Assembly: GCF_000143535.2 (NCBI RefSeq)
Contig: NC_037314.1
Coordinates: 806,001 to 870,000 of the forward strand
Length of the DNA stretch: 64,000 bases
From: Botrytis cinerea B05.10
Taxonomy: Eukaryota; Ascomycota; Leotiomycetes; Helotiales; Sclerotiniaceae
Reading direction: 5' to 3'
The notes beneath the pieces were generated by a model. The model saw only the letters and a list, made by a program, of their open reading frames with translations. It ran no database searches and was not told where the DNA came from. Position numbers and translations under genes: made by a program. This document shows, piece by piece, positions 46,267-58,637 of this stretch (its first letter is position 1; each line of letters opens with the position of its first letter).

Positions 46267-48731
46267 TCATACTGAAATGCTGACGCTCTTTCGTGGGTCA
46301 ATTTCATCAACACGGAAGCCAAACACCATCCTGAATAAATCTTTGAGAAATGTGTATTGCCCAGTCCTCATCATCCAAGTAACACTCTTAGCGAGATCAT
46401 TAGCCGAGACTTTCTTTCCTGGCGGAGGTAATGAGCTTGGATTCCTGAAGGTAGGGTCGCTTAGTACTAGGTTTCGATATGATGAAAGTAGATTTGCCTG
46501 CGCTGGCGATGGACCAAATGAACCAGTCGGCAGTGCCTTGACAAAATTTTGAAGTGTCAAGGGTGAACCTTTGGACGAAATCGCAGTTCTTGAATATCCC
46601 ACATTCATTGAAGCTTTCAAGATAAGCATCTTGAGTCGTGTCAAATTTAGATCCTCCGGTTGGTTTCCATTGGTTACCGTGCTAGCACCACTTTCTTGAG
46701 AATATCCTGAAAGTGAAGATGCGGCAGATGACCATCGCGGTGGTCTTTCTGAACCTAGAACCATAATATTTGGAATGTTTGGCGAATTCTCCTCTGGTGT
46801 GATGGGAGTATCTTCAAAATCAGTTGTTGGCGTTTCGGGTAGGATAACATATCTCGTAGGCGTATGATCTTCAGGACTCTCTGACAGTGAAGCTAGACTA
46901 CTGGACTTGGTGTGTGAAGAGCGAGACATCTGATCGGATGATGTTCTGAAAGTCGTTTGGGATGGGCGAGGTGTACCCCTCTCAGGACGAACTTGTGTCC
47001 AACCTTCTCGGAAAAGGTCACATAATTCCCAACAAGCTTGAACAGCAGACCCAAGAAGCTCTTCGTCTGCCATTTTCCCCTCTCTTCTATTTTGCCGAAG
47101 ACTGAAAAGCATCTCGGCTAGGCTCCAACAAGCTCGAAGAAGAGCATCTGTCTCTTCGGCAAGTTCATTTCTTTGTTTCATGAGACGATGGCATAGCGTT
47201 ATATAAAAATCCAAAGTTCTTTCTCGGAAGGCTTCAGGCAAATTGCGATCGTGTGTGTTATACAAGTGGTTGTTCAATTCGAAGCTGACCCTTAATACTG
47301 AATCGGCTACCTCGTCTTTCTTTTGGCGCACATCAAATAGAGATTGACAAAAATCCCTGCACAGATCGAGTGTTGGCCTAACATGAAACTCGTGATCCTC
47401 GTCGCGGCTATCGTATAATTTCTTGCAGAGCTTCCAACAACATTTCCAAGCTTTTTCGTGAGCATCGCCGGATCCGGAAAAGCTAAATATCCTTTCTCGG
47501 TGAATAGAGCTGAGACTAGCCAATGTATTGCAGAGTGTCCAACACTCATTGAGCGCCGTCTTCAAGGCTGATATTTCTTCCTCCGCATTATGAACTGTAC
47601 GAGCATCGAAATCGTCTTCCGAAAAGTCCTTGGGAAGTTCCTCGGGAATCCCTACGTCTAGTGAGCGAGGCATCTGTGCATATTCTTCTTCGGTTATACC
47701 TTCAAGACTGCTCGGCCGAGATGGTCGTCTTTCTTCCGAGAACGATTCGACTTCTTGGCGAGTTTGCGCTCGAGGTGTTTGATTCTCCAAACCGAATTTC
47801 ATCGGCTTTATGTCTGTAGAGATCGGTGGAGGTGAAACCGGACCTGGTTCGACAAACTATGTTGTTGTTAGCTTAGCAAAGACGCATAGTATAAGGGAGT
47901 TTACTTTATCCGCATGCTCAGCAACCTGGAGAATTTCTGGACTCATTCCCGGGCTACTAGTGGGACTCTCTCGTGGACTCGTTTTCGGACTGGTTTTCGG
48001 ACTTGTCCTTTGATTAAACTTAGGACTGGTGCGAGGGCTACTTCTTGTACTACTTCTTGAACTTCTAGACTGCTGGTATGGAGTTGGCGTTGAACGATCC
48101 AAAAGTGCTTTCGCCGATTGCACTGGAGTATCATCACTGAACGGCTGTTATGTATTAGCCGTTGATCCTTCATCCTATAGCTCTTTTGCTCACAAATTTT
48201 GCGTAGCCCTCGGGGGCGTGGATGACCGAGACAGACTCATCTTCGATGGAAGCGCGAAATTCTTCTGGTAGATTTGTGCTGAGCCTTTTCAACTGCTTAT
48301 CGTATCAGCAACAATTTTTTCAACCGTGGTAGTGTACCAACAGTCATTTGCGAATCGGCTCTGGGTATATCTTCATGGTTCATCGTTTCATCTGCCACCT
48401 CATCGTCCTCAATATCTGTAGTTGTAGTGCCATTCGAGGTCACTGGCGAAGGCCCCACCATATCACTCATTGGACTGAGGAGGTGCGCGCTGGCCGGAGA
48501 GAGACCGTCCTCGAAAGAATTTGGTTGGAGGTTAGAGCCTGAGTAGTTTCGCGCGGGCCTATATGATATTATTAGCACGGTCAGTTTCTGAAACGGTGCA
48601 ACATACAGCGATTGGTAATATGGAGATCTTTGAATTGAGGGAGAACATGGTGAAAGAGAGAAATCTGTATAGGGAGAGATGGCTGACATGACGTTGGCAG
48701 GTGAGGCAAGCAATGGACTTTCTACTGCCAT
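46267..48731 (-). CDS. Unknown Ser/Pro-rich fungal protein with helical core
   Basis: Five exons (48607-48731, 48342-48558, 48194-48295, 47905-48144, 46267-47856) join in frame to 757 residues, taking ATG 48731 as start. Exons 1-2 are Ser/Pro-rich. Exon 4 encodes a run of TSPK/TSPR/SPGM motifs, each a potential proline-directed phosphorylation site. From about residue 260 the protein is helical and Cys/Trp/Leu-rich (ALNECWTLCNTLASL, CWKLCKKLYDSRDE), with regularly repeated W-x-L-C-type motifs suggesting a helical repeat. The C-terminus is compact: LTLQNFVKALPTGSFGPSP, then AKSVTWMMRTGQYTFLKDLF and VFGFRVDEIDPRK. I do not recognise a named family with certainty. Upstream sequence has no better start, but an extra 5' exon is possible. 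Confidence 0.75.
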
Positions 48732-51311
48732 TCTCCTGATATTCTGAGGCCCCAATAAAAAGATAAGAAGCTCGCACTGTTCATAGAAGATTGTCCAGGT
48801 GGGACCTTGATGCTCAAGTATAAAGAAGAGATGGCAATGCTTACAACGCCAGGTTCTGGGAGGGGTTACCACTCACAGCTTCGGACGTTGGGGTGGATCA
48901 GAGAACACTGAGGCTGAATGGAGGAAAGTCTGACGCGGATCCAGAGTTCCAAGCTCAAGGCTTTGGGAACTGAGTTTAGCAGAAGTGTTGGCACCACCAG
49001 GAAATAAATGTACTTTGATCGTAAGGAGCTTAGCAGCACGAGTGGATGCGTGTAGCCAAAAATATTAAAAATCAATAACAAACCTTACACGCCCAGATGC
49101 AATAGATAGATAGGTAAGCTTTAGGAGAATTACTCGTTGATGAACAGGCCCAGGAAAGCGCTGTGCCGCAAAGTCACGTCCTCGGGGAGGATTTCGAGAT
49201 AAAGTGGCACTTTATTGTGACTTTCGCGCGTGGACCTAGCATCGGCGGGGGTTGATTTTCCTTGTGGGGAAAGATGGAGCGAGGATGTGAAGGACGAGTA
49301 GGATGTGGATGTGGATGTGGATGATGTCTACACAGTCCCCGGCAACATGAACAGACAAGAGAACGCATCCTTTTGCTTGGATTGTGCCTCCTCTGTCCTC
49401 GCGTTCAGGATATTCTACTGACATGGTTTTACTATGGTTATGGTCGCGAACAATACATATTACACGAGAGATGCACCGGTGCCAAAACACACACAATCTT
49501 TGGTCCCTTGTCGCGACGAGGCCAACGAAATCGGCAATGTCGACGCGGGACAAGAAACAAACACAAGAGCATCAAATAATAGGCTGATAACACCCTTCAG
49601 AAACATGACTACCTAGGTAGGTACCATCCATCATGGCTTTCTCGATGCAAGAAGAAATCAAAGGTCGGCCAATCGTATGCGTCAATCCATGTCTTTTGAT
49701 CCTCCCCGCTTGCATACATGCAGACGACAAGCATGACGGGCGCTTACAAGTTTATTTTCCAGATGGACTACATACCCACACGCATCCCTAGGTACTTCGG
49801 ACGGCTTTCCATTGTCTTGAGGTAGGCCGAGTATATTCGCATCGACATGAGATATACAACTTAGTGCTCAACTGACATGTTCTAGTGTTGGCTCCATTTA
49901 TCCTGATTGTAACGGAAGGTGGGTAATCTCAATTCGAAACATGAGAAACCACGGCAGCATCTGTACAATACCGGCAGCTAATCTCATGTTATCACGCATT
50001 CCATAGATCGGAGGACCGTTTCCTGATTCATATACAAAGTAACATTTTGACGGGAACAATGTATCTCATGATGTTGCATGTCTTGAAGCTCGTAAAGGCG
50101 CCGTGGAAGGATGAAGGGACAGGGAACAATGTCTCTTTTCAAGGAACAGAACACTGTCAATTGATCCAACAGTTGCAAATCGCGAACCAGACGGCTGGGT
50201 CTGTCACGAAAGCAATAATGGCTTCAATTATACCCAGATTAGCTTCATTGCGAATATCACTGCCAATATTTGAGCACTTCGGGACAAAGTAATAGGCACA
50301 GGCATGTCCGAAACTACGGGAATGTCATTCAAGTCGGTGAGATGGGTCGGCTGGCCATCATCACTCAAACAGAGTTTACCAGCATGGGCAGAACGAATAT
50401 CGGGGACTGGCTACACGGAAAGATGTTCTCTATCTGGTCGTCCATTCCGATGATAATTGACCATATCCTAGTCCTTGTTAATATCCTCCGCGGGTACCTC
50501 TGTCGAAAGTTTTCTCTCTTCAACGTCTCAGATCGATCGATGCAAAATCCCCAACTCCATGTTTGTTCTGATTCGCCGAGTTTCTCGTACTTTTGACGAC
50601 TTATCAAAATCAAGCAATACGCGTCGAAGTTTGATGCAAGTTTGCACCAACATGACTCCACCGCTTCTAGCCTTATAGGCACGCCAGCTTTTCCAATTCT
50701 CTGCATTGCATGAGGTTATAAGAGACCACTCATTGACTATCGCTCTTATGAAATGGTAAAGTCCTGGTTGGTAGAGTAAGCTCCTGCCGTCGGTGAATGC
50801 TACAAATTCCTCGTTAGTGGCTTGTCAGATTTAAGTTCACTCCACATCAATACAGCCCAAGTACAATGCGTTGTACGTGCATAATAGAGAACCAGTTCCT
50901 TGGGACAACTTCTACCAGCAATGATTAAGTGTCAACTTGGGCGCCTGATGGACGTCTAATAGTGTTCCCAAAACAAACAACAATGCATGTACGAAAGTAT
51001 GGTATGTTGGAAATAATCCTTGATTGTGAAAATTCGATAATGAGCCGCAAATATTATCTTCCCCCTCCATGTAAAAATTCAACACCGCTCGCAAATGTTT
51101 ACTACACACCAATCACCGTTGAGTGTAGCCCTGGAACGCCCACGCCAAAATCTGTAGCATTTGGATTATGATCTCCAATCAACGCCTATTCCATCCGCCT
51201 CCCTGTCTACTATAGTATCGTCTAATCGCATGCCGCGCTTCTTCCGATTGAGCAATTGTGGTAGTCCAAATCGAGGTGTGTACGAGTAAAAGGTAATATG
51301 GCTGATTTGAC
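48732..51311. other. Long intergenic region
   Basis: 2.6 kb without a supported gene. It contains a GGATGT hexamer run (about 49299-49325). The plus-strand frames at 50047-50292 and 50270-50596 lack recognisable features. The right end is the 3' flank of RPB10. Confidence 0.55.
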
Positions 51312-51763
51312 TTAACCGTTCAAAGCGGCCTTTTTCGCATCTCTCTCTGCAGGATTGTATCTAACGAATTGGTCAGTAAATCAAGAAGACGCAATTGTTT
51401 ATCTGAGATATGAATGCAGTTCTCCGGTTCTTTGTTCCTCCGTCATATAATAGAAGTGGTGTTTTGTACCTAAGAAGTTTCTCGATGAGGTCGACATGGG
51501 TCATGATCATGCGACGGCAGCAATATCTCTTTAAAGTGAGCTCGTCCATAGCATCACTATAGTAGCATATCAGTATTGTAGAGCAACAAGAACAGTGTGC
51601 AGAGTGGTTTTCTAACCCGTCGTTGACTCCCTCGTCAATGAGCTTGACATATCGTTCCCAGATGTCTCCGGTAACCTTTTCTAACGGTCAGCGCACGACT
51701 CTCGCGTCAATGCTTGATGTAATTTACCTTTCCGCAAGAGAAACAACGAACTGGAATAATCAT
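51312..51763 (-). CDS. RPB10: RNA polymerases I, II and III shared subunit RPABC5 (Rpb10)
   Basis: Four short exons (51728-51763, 51617-51675, 51470-51556, 51312-51360) join in phase to a 76-residue protein, close to the usual 70. It begins [19 protein letters not shown], has the CxxC pair (CFSC) and the CCRRM element that together bind one zinc ion, and continues [17 protein letters not shown], all hallmarks of Rpb10. The protein is an essential small subunit common to the three nuclear RNA polymerases. Introns are 51, 60 and 109 nt. No exon is longer than 87 nt, so the gene gives no long open frame. It shares a 235-bp divergent promoter with UTP17. Confidence 0.97.
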
Positions 51764-51998
51764 TTTGATGTGTATAGGTGTAGATGTGAATATCTGCGAT
51801 GATGTTGTGGTTTCCAAGATCTAAATTGAAGTTCTGCGCGTGAGTTGATACCAAGAACTTTTTTCTTTATCGCCGGAACAACTATCGGTAGATCTTCGGT
51901 TATCAAATAAAAAATAAAAAACGTGTAGAGCTTCTGCCTCACATTTGCCAATCTGAACCGTGAACTCTTTTTGACTTTCAAGGAATTTTGACAACACA
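51764..51998. promoter_or_regulatory. Bidirectional promoter RPB10 / UTP17
   Basis: Only 235 bp separate the start codons of RPB10 (51763, minus) and UTP17 (51999, plus), so both promoters and leaders must overlap here. A/T-rich stretches (about 51906-51922) lie near the middle. I cannot name a specific factor site with confidence. Confidence 0.75.
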
Positions 51999-54900
51999 AT
52001 GGCTTCGATATTGAAGCGCAAAAGAGTCCAGACAGAGGTAGCAGATCTTCCGAAGAGGTCTAAATCTACCTCAGAATCTGCGGAGACTTCTACAAAATTT
52101 GGCCAGAGCAATGGCGGGTTTGACATTTTTGAAGCGCTAGGAAAGGGAAAAGAATTGGCCCAGGTCAATAATGGAGCGCATGCCAAAGATGAATTAGAAT
52201 CAACAGAAGTTATTGATTTTGAGGATCTATTTGAGGATGTACCATTACAATCTACGGATTCGCAGGCAAAACGAGGAATGAGGCCAAAGAAGGAAATTTG
52301 GGAAAAGAAAATTCCACAGGCCCCAAAGCCGGTGAAGGATCAAAGCTGGAACATTTCTGAACCTGTCGGTGGGCGCATGATTGACGCCGATCCTATTTTC
52401 ACGGAAGATGAGAAGTATGATATCGATTTCTCTTTGCGACGAGCTCAATTGCTAACTGAAACCAAGGTACATGATCTTAGCAACCCGAATGAGCCTCCTC
52501 ATCTACTCAACCTCCGATTCACTCCTCACCCGAACCATAAAATTCGACCACTCGAAACATCCTTTCGCTCATGTTGTTGCATATGAGCTCTCGCCGACTG
52601 ATTCTAATATCGTTTGGGCAGCCCTGTCTGATGGAGCTATATACCGCCTGGACTGGACTTCGGGAACTGGCAACGATCAATCCTGGAAGATTTCGTCTAC
52701 CGGTTGCATACATATGGCTGTTGCTTCTATGGTATCCGCTGGGCGACGAAGAGATGTGGTATTCACAACCGAGATCAAGAAGGACGGCGGCTGGCGAATT
52801 ACTGCGAATGAATTGACTCAGCCTGGTTCGCCCATACAGACAGTCGCAAGAACTATATACACTTCAACAAGCCCAATTAACTATTTAAAAACTGCCAATG
52901 GAGGCTCTGTACTTCTCGCGGCTTCTGGAAAAAGTATCTTACTTGGTTATGTTCGGAACTTGGATTTTGATACTACTGACAAGATCAAGTACGTATTCCG
53001 TATGTTTGATTCGACTGCTCCTATAATGTCCTTGGATGCACGAGTATATCCCAGAACGGGTACCGATGATAGGAATATATCGAAAAAGATACCAGTTGTT
53101 GATGTAGTGGTTGGTGATGCGAAAGGATTCATTTTCATACATCGCGATTTGTTAGGCAATCTCATACAATCAGAAAACAAAAATTATGCGTCCATGATCA
53201 ACCTTGTACCGACCAGATTACATTGGCACAGGAGAGGTGTCCAGACCATCAAGTGGTCCCTGGATGGTATGCATATCTTTCGTGCTCTACTCTCTAGTGA
53301 CACCTGAGCTGACCCGATAACAGGAAACTACATTATATCAGGAGGTAGCGAAACAGTCCTCGTGCTTTGGCAATTAGATACTGGAAAGACGCAGTTCTTG
53401 CCTCACATGACATCTACTATCCTAAATGTCGTCGTATCTCCTTCTGGGTCCTCGTATGGTATCCAGCTTGCTGACAATTCTGCGATGGTTTTGTCTACAG
53501 CCGAATTGGAACCGACGGCGAATTTTGCTGGCATTCAATCCAGCGTCACCCAATACGCCGAACCTCGATCAGATGAAGTGCAGAGAGCAAAGTCTCATTT
53601 CTATAAATTTCATGTTGTCCAACGGACACCTGCCGTTATCAGTTCTGCAAACCCCTCTCATCTATTCCTTGGTGTTGGACAGACTCCAGAGGTGCCATTT
53701 TATGAAGCTCCTGTTAGAAATTGTTCATTTTTACAGACCTATGACCTTAGTGCTGGGCACAATGTATCAAAGCAAGCCCTTGCAAGGACGAACGTCACCA
53801 GTATTAACGAGACACCAAACGCACTTCCAGTGTCGGAACCCAGAGTCACTCATATTCAGAAGTCCCACGATGGTCTTTGGCTAGCTACTGTTGATGAGTG
53901 GACGCCATCTCACGCCGACCTCGATTTCATAACTCACCAGGCTACAAACCCATTTGCTGAATTGAAACTGAGGCGCGAAATTTGTTTGAAGTTCTGGCAG
54001 TGGAAAGAAGCAGAACAGACATGGGAATTGGTATCGCGAATCAATACTCCACATATGGCAAGTGATGCTGCACCTGGAGCCGGCCAAATCCTGGGTCTCG
54101 CCACAGATCCTAGTTCCTTGAGATTTTCTACGATAGGGGAAGACAGTGTAGTGCGAACATGGGTTCCAAAAACTCGGAAAAGAGATGGCATTGCAGTCAA
54201 GGATGGAAAAGGCAATGCTCTCAAAAACTGGCACTGCCAGCATGAAATTCAACTTGAAAAGTCTGAGCTTACTGATGACTACATGCGTAGTACGCCATAC
54301 AATGGTGCTATAGCGTTCGCGGATGATGGCTCAATTCTAGCTGCAGCATTTGGTAAAAACGGAACGGTTCACATGATCGATCCCGAACAGGGCTCCGTCA
54401 CAGCTTCACAGCACGGCCTATTTGAAGGTAGTATCGTGGCCATGGAAATCTTGGGCAGAGATCTCATAACCCTATCCGATTCGATTCGTGTACATGATTT
54501 GGTTTCTGATCAATTGAGATATAGCTTAAAGCTATACAAATCTATCACACGCATGCATATTATACAAAAGATTGAGATGATGCATTTAGCTATCAATCGA
54601 AAGAGTCGCACATTTGCAGTCGCTATACCAATGAGACTCAGTCCTCCATCAGCAGAGGAACTCAGAGAGCAAACTGTTCCTCCAACGTATTCTGGGTTCG
54701 CCGTTTTTGGCCAGGAAAGTCAAGTGCCACTGTTTACCGAGTGCTTCGAGACTGCGGTCTCGGCTATTATACCCACTGAGGATTCAGAGGGATTCTTGGT
54801 CCTCAATGGAGCTGCTGAAATCCGAAACGTGATGAAGAAGGGCACTCAACCAATGACCGCATTGGCCCAATCAACCACTGAGCTTCAATTGGATGCACTT

Positions 54901-55140
54901 GCAGATGAATCAACTGGGGATCTGCTACAAATGATTGAGGATGCTGAGGAAGAGCCGGAAGAAGCTGAACCTTTATCGCCTGCGGTCGTCGAGGATGATG
55001 ATGATGCGCCTGTTGTGACCCAACAAGCACTTTCAGGTGTATTTGATATTGGGCCAGCATTTGCACTGCCACCCTTGGAGGAGATGTTCTATCAAGTGGC
55101 AGGATTGTTTTCTAGTAAACCTTTGGAAAAGATGGTATAA
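51999..55140 (+). CDS. UTP17: U3 snoRNP / t-UTP WD-repeat protein (UTP17, NAN1; WDR75 homologue)
   Basis: Three exons (51999-52414, 52467-53266, 53324-55140) give 1010 residues. The first intron (52 nt, donor GTATGA, branch GCTAAC) is needed to pass from EDEKY into MILATRMSLLIYSTSDSLL. The basic/acidic N-terminus is followed by WD40-type blades: VVAYELSPTDSNIVWAALSD, WHRRGVQTIKWSLDG, YIISGGSETVLVLWQLDTG and SLRFSTIGEDSVVRTW. This order matches WDR75/Nan1. The C-terminus has an acidic run (EDAEEEPEEAEP). UTP17 belongs to the t-UTP subcomplex that binds nascent pre-rRNA, supports rDNA transcription and starts assembly of the small-subunit processome in the nucleolus. Confidence 0.92.
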
Positions 55141-55623
55141 TGAATTTTAATGGTTTCTATACTTTGAGTTGGCATAGCGAGGGTGGTTTATAAAACTTTG
55201 AGCGTTAGGAAGCTTTGTATATGGCTGTACAGAGCTTAAAAGTATTGATACCTTGCAGAATTTTGCGAGTTTTCCTTGACTTGGAACAAAATGTTAATAT
55301 TACCTACTTATCGATGTGTTTCATGATATATTTTTTTCCTTTGTGAGGAGACCCTTCAGCGGTTACATATCTTAGTTATCATTAAGGGTCGTTTTATGCG
55401 GATCGCAGCAGATAACGAAATCACCCCGCACCCCACTTCCCATCTAGCATTCATGGATTTGTTCACTAAGCACTGCTTGGAGTAACATCACATCATGTTA
55501 CCAGCAAATTCGCAATAATATAGATTGCCATCTCCATACAATTCTCATGATATGAGGTTTCTTTTTCTATAATACAATTTTCAGTACCGGTCGCTGCACA
55601 AAGAAACAACACTACCATACATA
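55141..55623. other. Intergenic region
   Basis: 483 bp between UTP17 and the oxygenase gene, with a run of T (about 55330-55337). No gene seen. Confidence 0.6.
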
Positions 55624-56887
55624 ATGTCCTTCACCAATATACCAATCCTTGACCTCTCTCTTGCCCGATCCCCAGAAACCAAACCCGAGTTTCTAGATCA
55701 ACTGCGCCATGCATTACTCGAAGTGGGATTTCTATATCTGAAGAATGTTGGGATACCCCAGGACTTAATAGATAATGTTGTCGAGGAAGGGGTCAAGTTC
55801 TTTGATATTCCTCTGGAGGAAAAGTAGGTTCTCTCTGCTCATTTCTCATATCTCATTTCGTCGATTTGCTTGGATAAACGCCCAATGTCTATCCAACTAT
55901 CTATATATATACCAAACCCCCAATCTAACATCATCCAGAACCAAGATTCAAATGGTCAACGCGCCCTCATTCCTAGGCTACTCTCCCCTCTCCGCCGAAA
56001 TCACCGCCCACGCGATCGATCAACGGGAACAAATCGATCTCTCCACTCCCCATCCCATCCCTACTGCCTCGGATCCCCTCTACTACAATCTCCTCGCTCC
56101 CAATCTCTGGCCCTCGCCCACCTACCTTCCTAATTTCCGCCCCGTTTTCGAATCATATATCGAGCAAATGGGTGATGTATCCATATTCTTCACAAGTCTG
56201 ATCGCGGAAGCCATTGGACTCCCTGCGAATGCATTCGAGCGGTACTTTGATGCAGACCAACAGCATAAATTAAAAGTGGTTAAATATCCGGATTTGAAGG
56301 AATTGGGTCTGCGGCCCGAACAAGAGGGTCAGGGAGTTGGCCCGCATAAGGATTCGATGTTGACGTCGTATCTGTTGCAAGTTGGGGATAAGAAGGGGTT
56401 ACAGGTGCAGAATTTGAGAGGGGAGTGGATTGATTGTCCGCCGATTAAAGGGACGTTGGTGGTGGCTATTGGTCAGGGAATGGAGGCGCTGACGAAGGGG
56501 GTTTGTATGAGTACTACGCATAGGGTTTTGAGCCCGCAGTATGGAGGGGGTCCGAGATATAGTGTGCCGTTTTTTCAGGGGGTGAGGGGAAGTACGAGGT
56601 TTGAGGAGTTGAATGAGGTGGGGATTGGGGACGTAAAAGAGGAGGTTAGGCAGATGAGGAGAAAGGTTTTGGAGAGTGTGGGGGGTAGGTTGGATGATGT
56701 GGAATTTACTTTTAGAGGAGGCGGAAAGGCGGATACGCTAGGGGAGGCGACGTTAAGAAATAGGATTAAGAGCCATGTGGATGTGGGAGAGAAGTGGTAC
56801 CCAGAAATTCTTGCAGATGTAAAAGCAGAGCAAGAAGCGGAACGCAGACAAAAGGGTCTACCCGTCACTCCACCCGCAGAAACATAA
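55624..56887 (+). CDS. 2-oxoglutarate/Fe(II)-dependent oxygenase, isopenicillin-N-synthase type
   Basis: Two exons (55624-55823 and 55939-56887) give 382 residues, a normal length. The N-terminal DIOX_N part begins NIPILDLSLARSPETKPEF and contains LRHALLEVGFLYLKNVGIP. The splice gives LEEKTKIQMVNAPSFLGY. The iron-binding triad is seen as H203 and D205 (GPHKDS) and H261 (TTHRVLSP), and the 2-oxoglutarate-binding R273-x-S275 (RYSVPFFQG) is present, so the enzyme should be active. The substrate cannot be told: relatives act on secondary metabolites, gibberellins or thymine-type bases. No biosynthetic cluster genes lie next to it. Third-codon base use after about 56,300 becomes more G-rich than in the first exon. 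Confidence 0.9.
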
Positions 56888-57269
56888 GGCCGATGTTCAT
56901 TGTCTCATGAATTCAATAGTCCAAACGGATCCGACTAAATCAAGCCCCTTTTCGTTGTTGTATGGCGATCTGAACTACCAGACTAGTCCCGATCCATTAC
57001 TCATCATGCGAAGTAAAACACACATTTGTAGATAAGAAGCAGATTGTTCTGGTTCAAATAGCTAAGTCTGCTGGCTTGTGAATAAACGCCATTGTGTCTC
57101 CCGCCCATGCGCCAATCGCTTGTTCTTCTTTCGCAAATTGATATCAACCCTCTGATCATCGAAACCCAAAATTTTCCTCCACCGCATCTGCCCAACCGTA
57201 AAATATCGTGTCTTCGTCATTGCGTCGTACGAAATTGTAAGATGAGTCGCACAAAGAAGTGTTAAGAAT
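56888..57269. other. 3' flanks of convergent genes
   Basis: Between the ends of the oxygenase gene and the small zinc-protein gene. No gene seen. Confidence 0.6.
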
Positions 57270-57951
57270 TTATTTCTTGCCAACTAATGCAGCCTGCTGG
57301 GCCATGAACGATGGGAAGCAGAGCTCCGGTCCTTTTGAGTGCTTGTTCATGGCGTGTTCCGTGAGACTGGTGATGGCATGCCAATATTAGTTCCGGTGTG
57401 TTTTGAATTTGAACATGGCTTTATGCTTCAAGAAAGAAAACGACTGCGGGTCTGCCAGAATTCCTTGCGTCCATTTCTTCTTCTTTTTCTTCCTGCAGGA
57501 TTCTCCCCGTCCCGACGCACATTCCCCAGAAGATCCGGAGCTTTTCTTTCCAGATGTGCGAAATGGCAAATAGAAATGGCAAACGAAGAAAGGGAAAAAA
57601 AAAGATACTCACGCAGGAAGTCTAGTAGTCTTCAAGAAAGTGGTTTTGCAAACCTCGCATTGGATATCCTTGGCTGACTCGTTGACCTTCAGTTGCGACT
57701 TTGCGACGCCCTTCTCAGCATCTTTTTGATTGCGTGCACGCTTGGAAGCTGCTTTTGCGCCCTGTGAAAAGGTCAGGTCTCCAGTATTTAGAATGCGACG
57801 ATCATAGTTCGTGGACGAAAACCGGGTTGAGAGACCCTTGGGTGGAGAATTTCCCTGGTCTGGAGTGACCGGACAAGAAAAAAGGGTTATAGAGTTTAAA
57901 GGGGAAATCGGGGCAACAGATGGATGTCTAACTTACATTACCTCCTCCCAT
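57270..57951 (-). CDS. Small 4F5/C2H2-type zinc-binding protein
   Basis: Three exons (57937-57951, 57613-57761, 57270-57366) join in phase to 86 residues. The first exon is only 15 nt (MGGGN). The N-terminus GAKAASKRARNQKDAEKG is the Lys/Arg-rich 4F5-like segment. A zinc-binding block follows: CEVC, TTFLKTTRLPALTEH and KHS, i.e. C-x2-C ... H-x4-H across the second splice site. This layout is that of small conserved eukaryotic proteins (At2g23090-like zinc-binding family), whose function is poorly known. Introns are 175 and 246 nt. The gene shows no long open frame and is easily missed. Its start is head to head with the AT-hook gene 686 bp away. Confidence 0.92.
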
Positions 57952-58637
57952 GTTGAAAGATGTTGTGATTGGATTAAGAAGTTATTAAATTGTGTATGTG
58001 TATGTAGGAATGGATGAAGGCAATCCGAGACTTTCTTTGGCTACGTGAAGAGGAAGAGGAAGAAGAAGAAGAAGTTGGGGGAGGAGAAGAGAAGAGGAGA
58101 AAAAGAAGAAGTTCTGGAACTTATTAATGTGCGTGTACCAATTATTTTTTTTCTGCTTACGGAGTCCGATAAGATAGGTAGGTACACCAGTAGGTGGTGT
58201 ATAATAAATAATAAGTCTCATATTCTTATTTTTTGGATCTTTGCAGCTGGTCAAAATAATAATCGACAAATGCTGATTTGATTCGCTTAACTACGGTGTA
58301 TAATATAAAATTAACTCAATTTGAGTAATAATCTCATATTCCATCGCGGTCTAAGCCCAAAACAGCATCAACATTTTACTCACTTACTGAGCAGTCTCCA
58401 TAACATAAATTCACGTCGCGTCGCGCATTCCCTCCTCCCTCCCTCATCTCTTCTCTTTTTATTTTTCTTTTTATTTATTTCCCAAAATAAAAACTTCCAT
58501 CAAACGCATCGATATCATTCCGAAACCCCTCTTGAATGCTTCGTTCTATTTCAAATTCTCTCAATCCTCTGTTCGGAAGTCCAAGAAAATCGACAATCGA
58601 AGATCGTTTTGAGGGAGAGGAAGGTCGAAAATTCACC
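57952..58637. promoter_or_regulatory. Divergent promoter region zinc protein / AT-hook gene
   Basis: Starts at 57951 (minus) and 58638 (plus) diverge from here. It contains a purine-rich AAG/GAGGA stretch (about 58047-58112) that gives spurious Lys/Glu frames. An in-frame ATG for the AT-hook gene also exists at 58536 and would lengthen it by 34 residues. Confidence 0.6.

Noticed and set aside
52439..52586. Unspliced extension of UTP17 exon 1
   Set aside because: Reading through the 52-nt intron gives a stop at 52586 and loses the WD-repeat frame; the spliced form restores EKYMILATRM.
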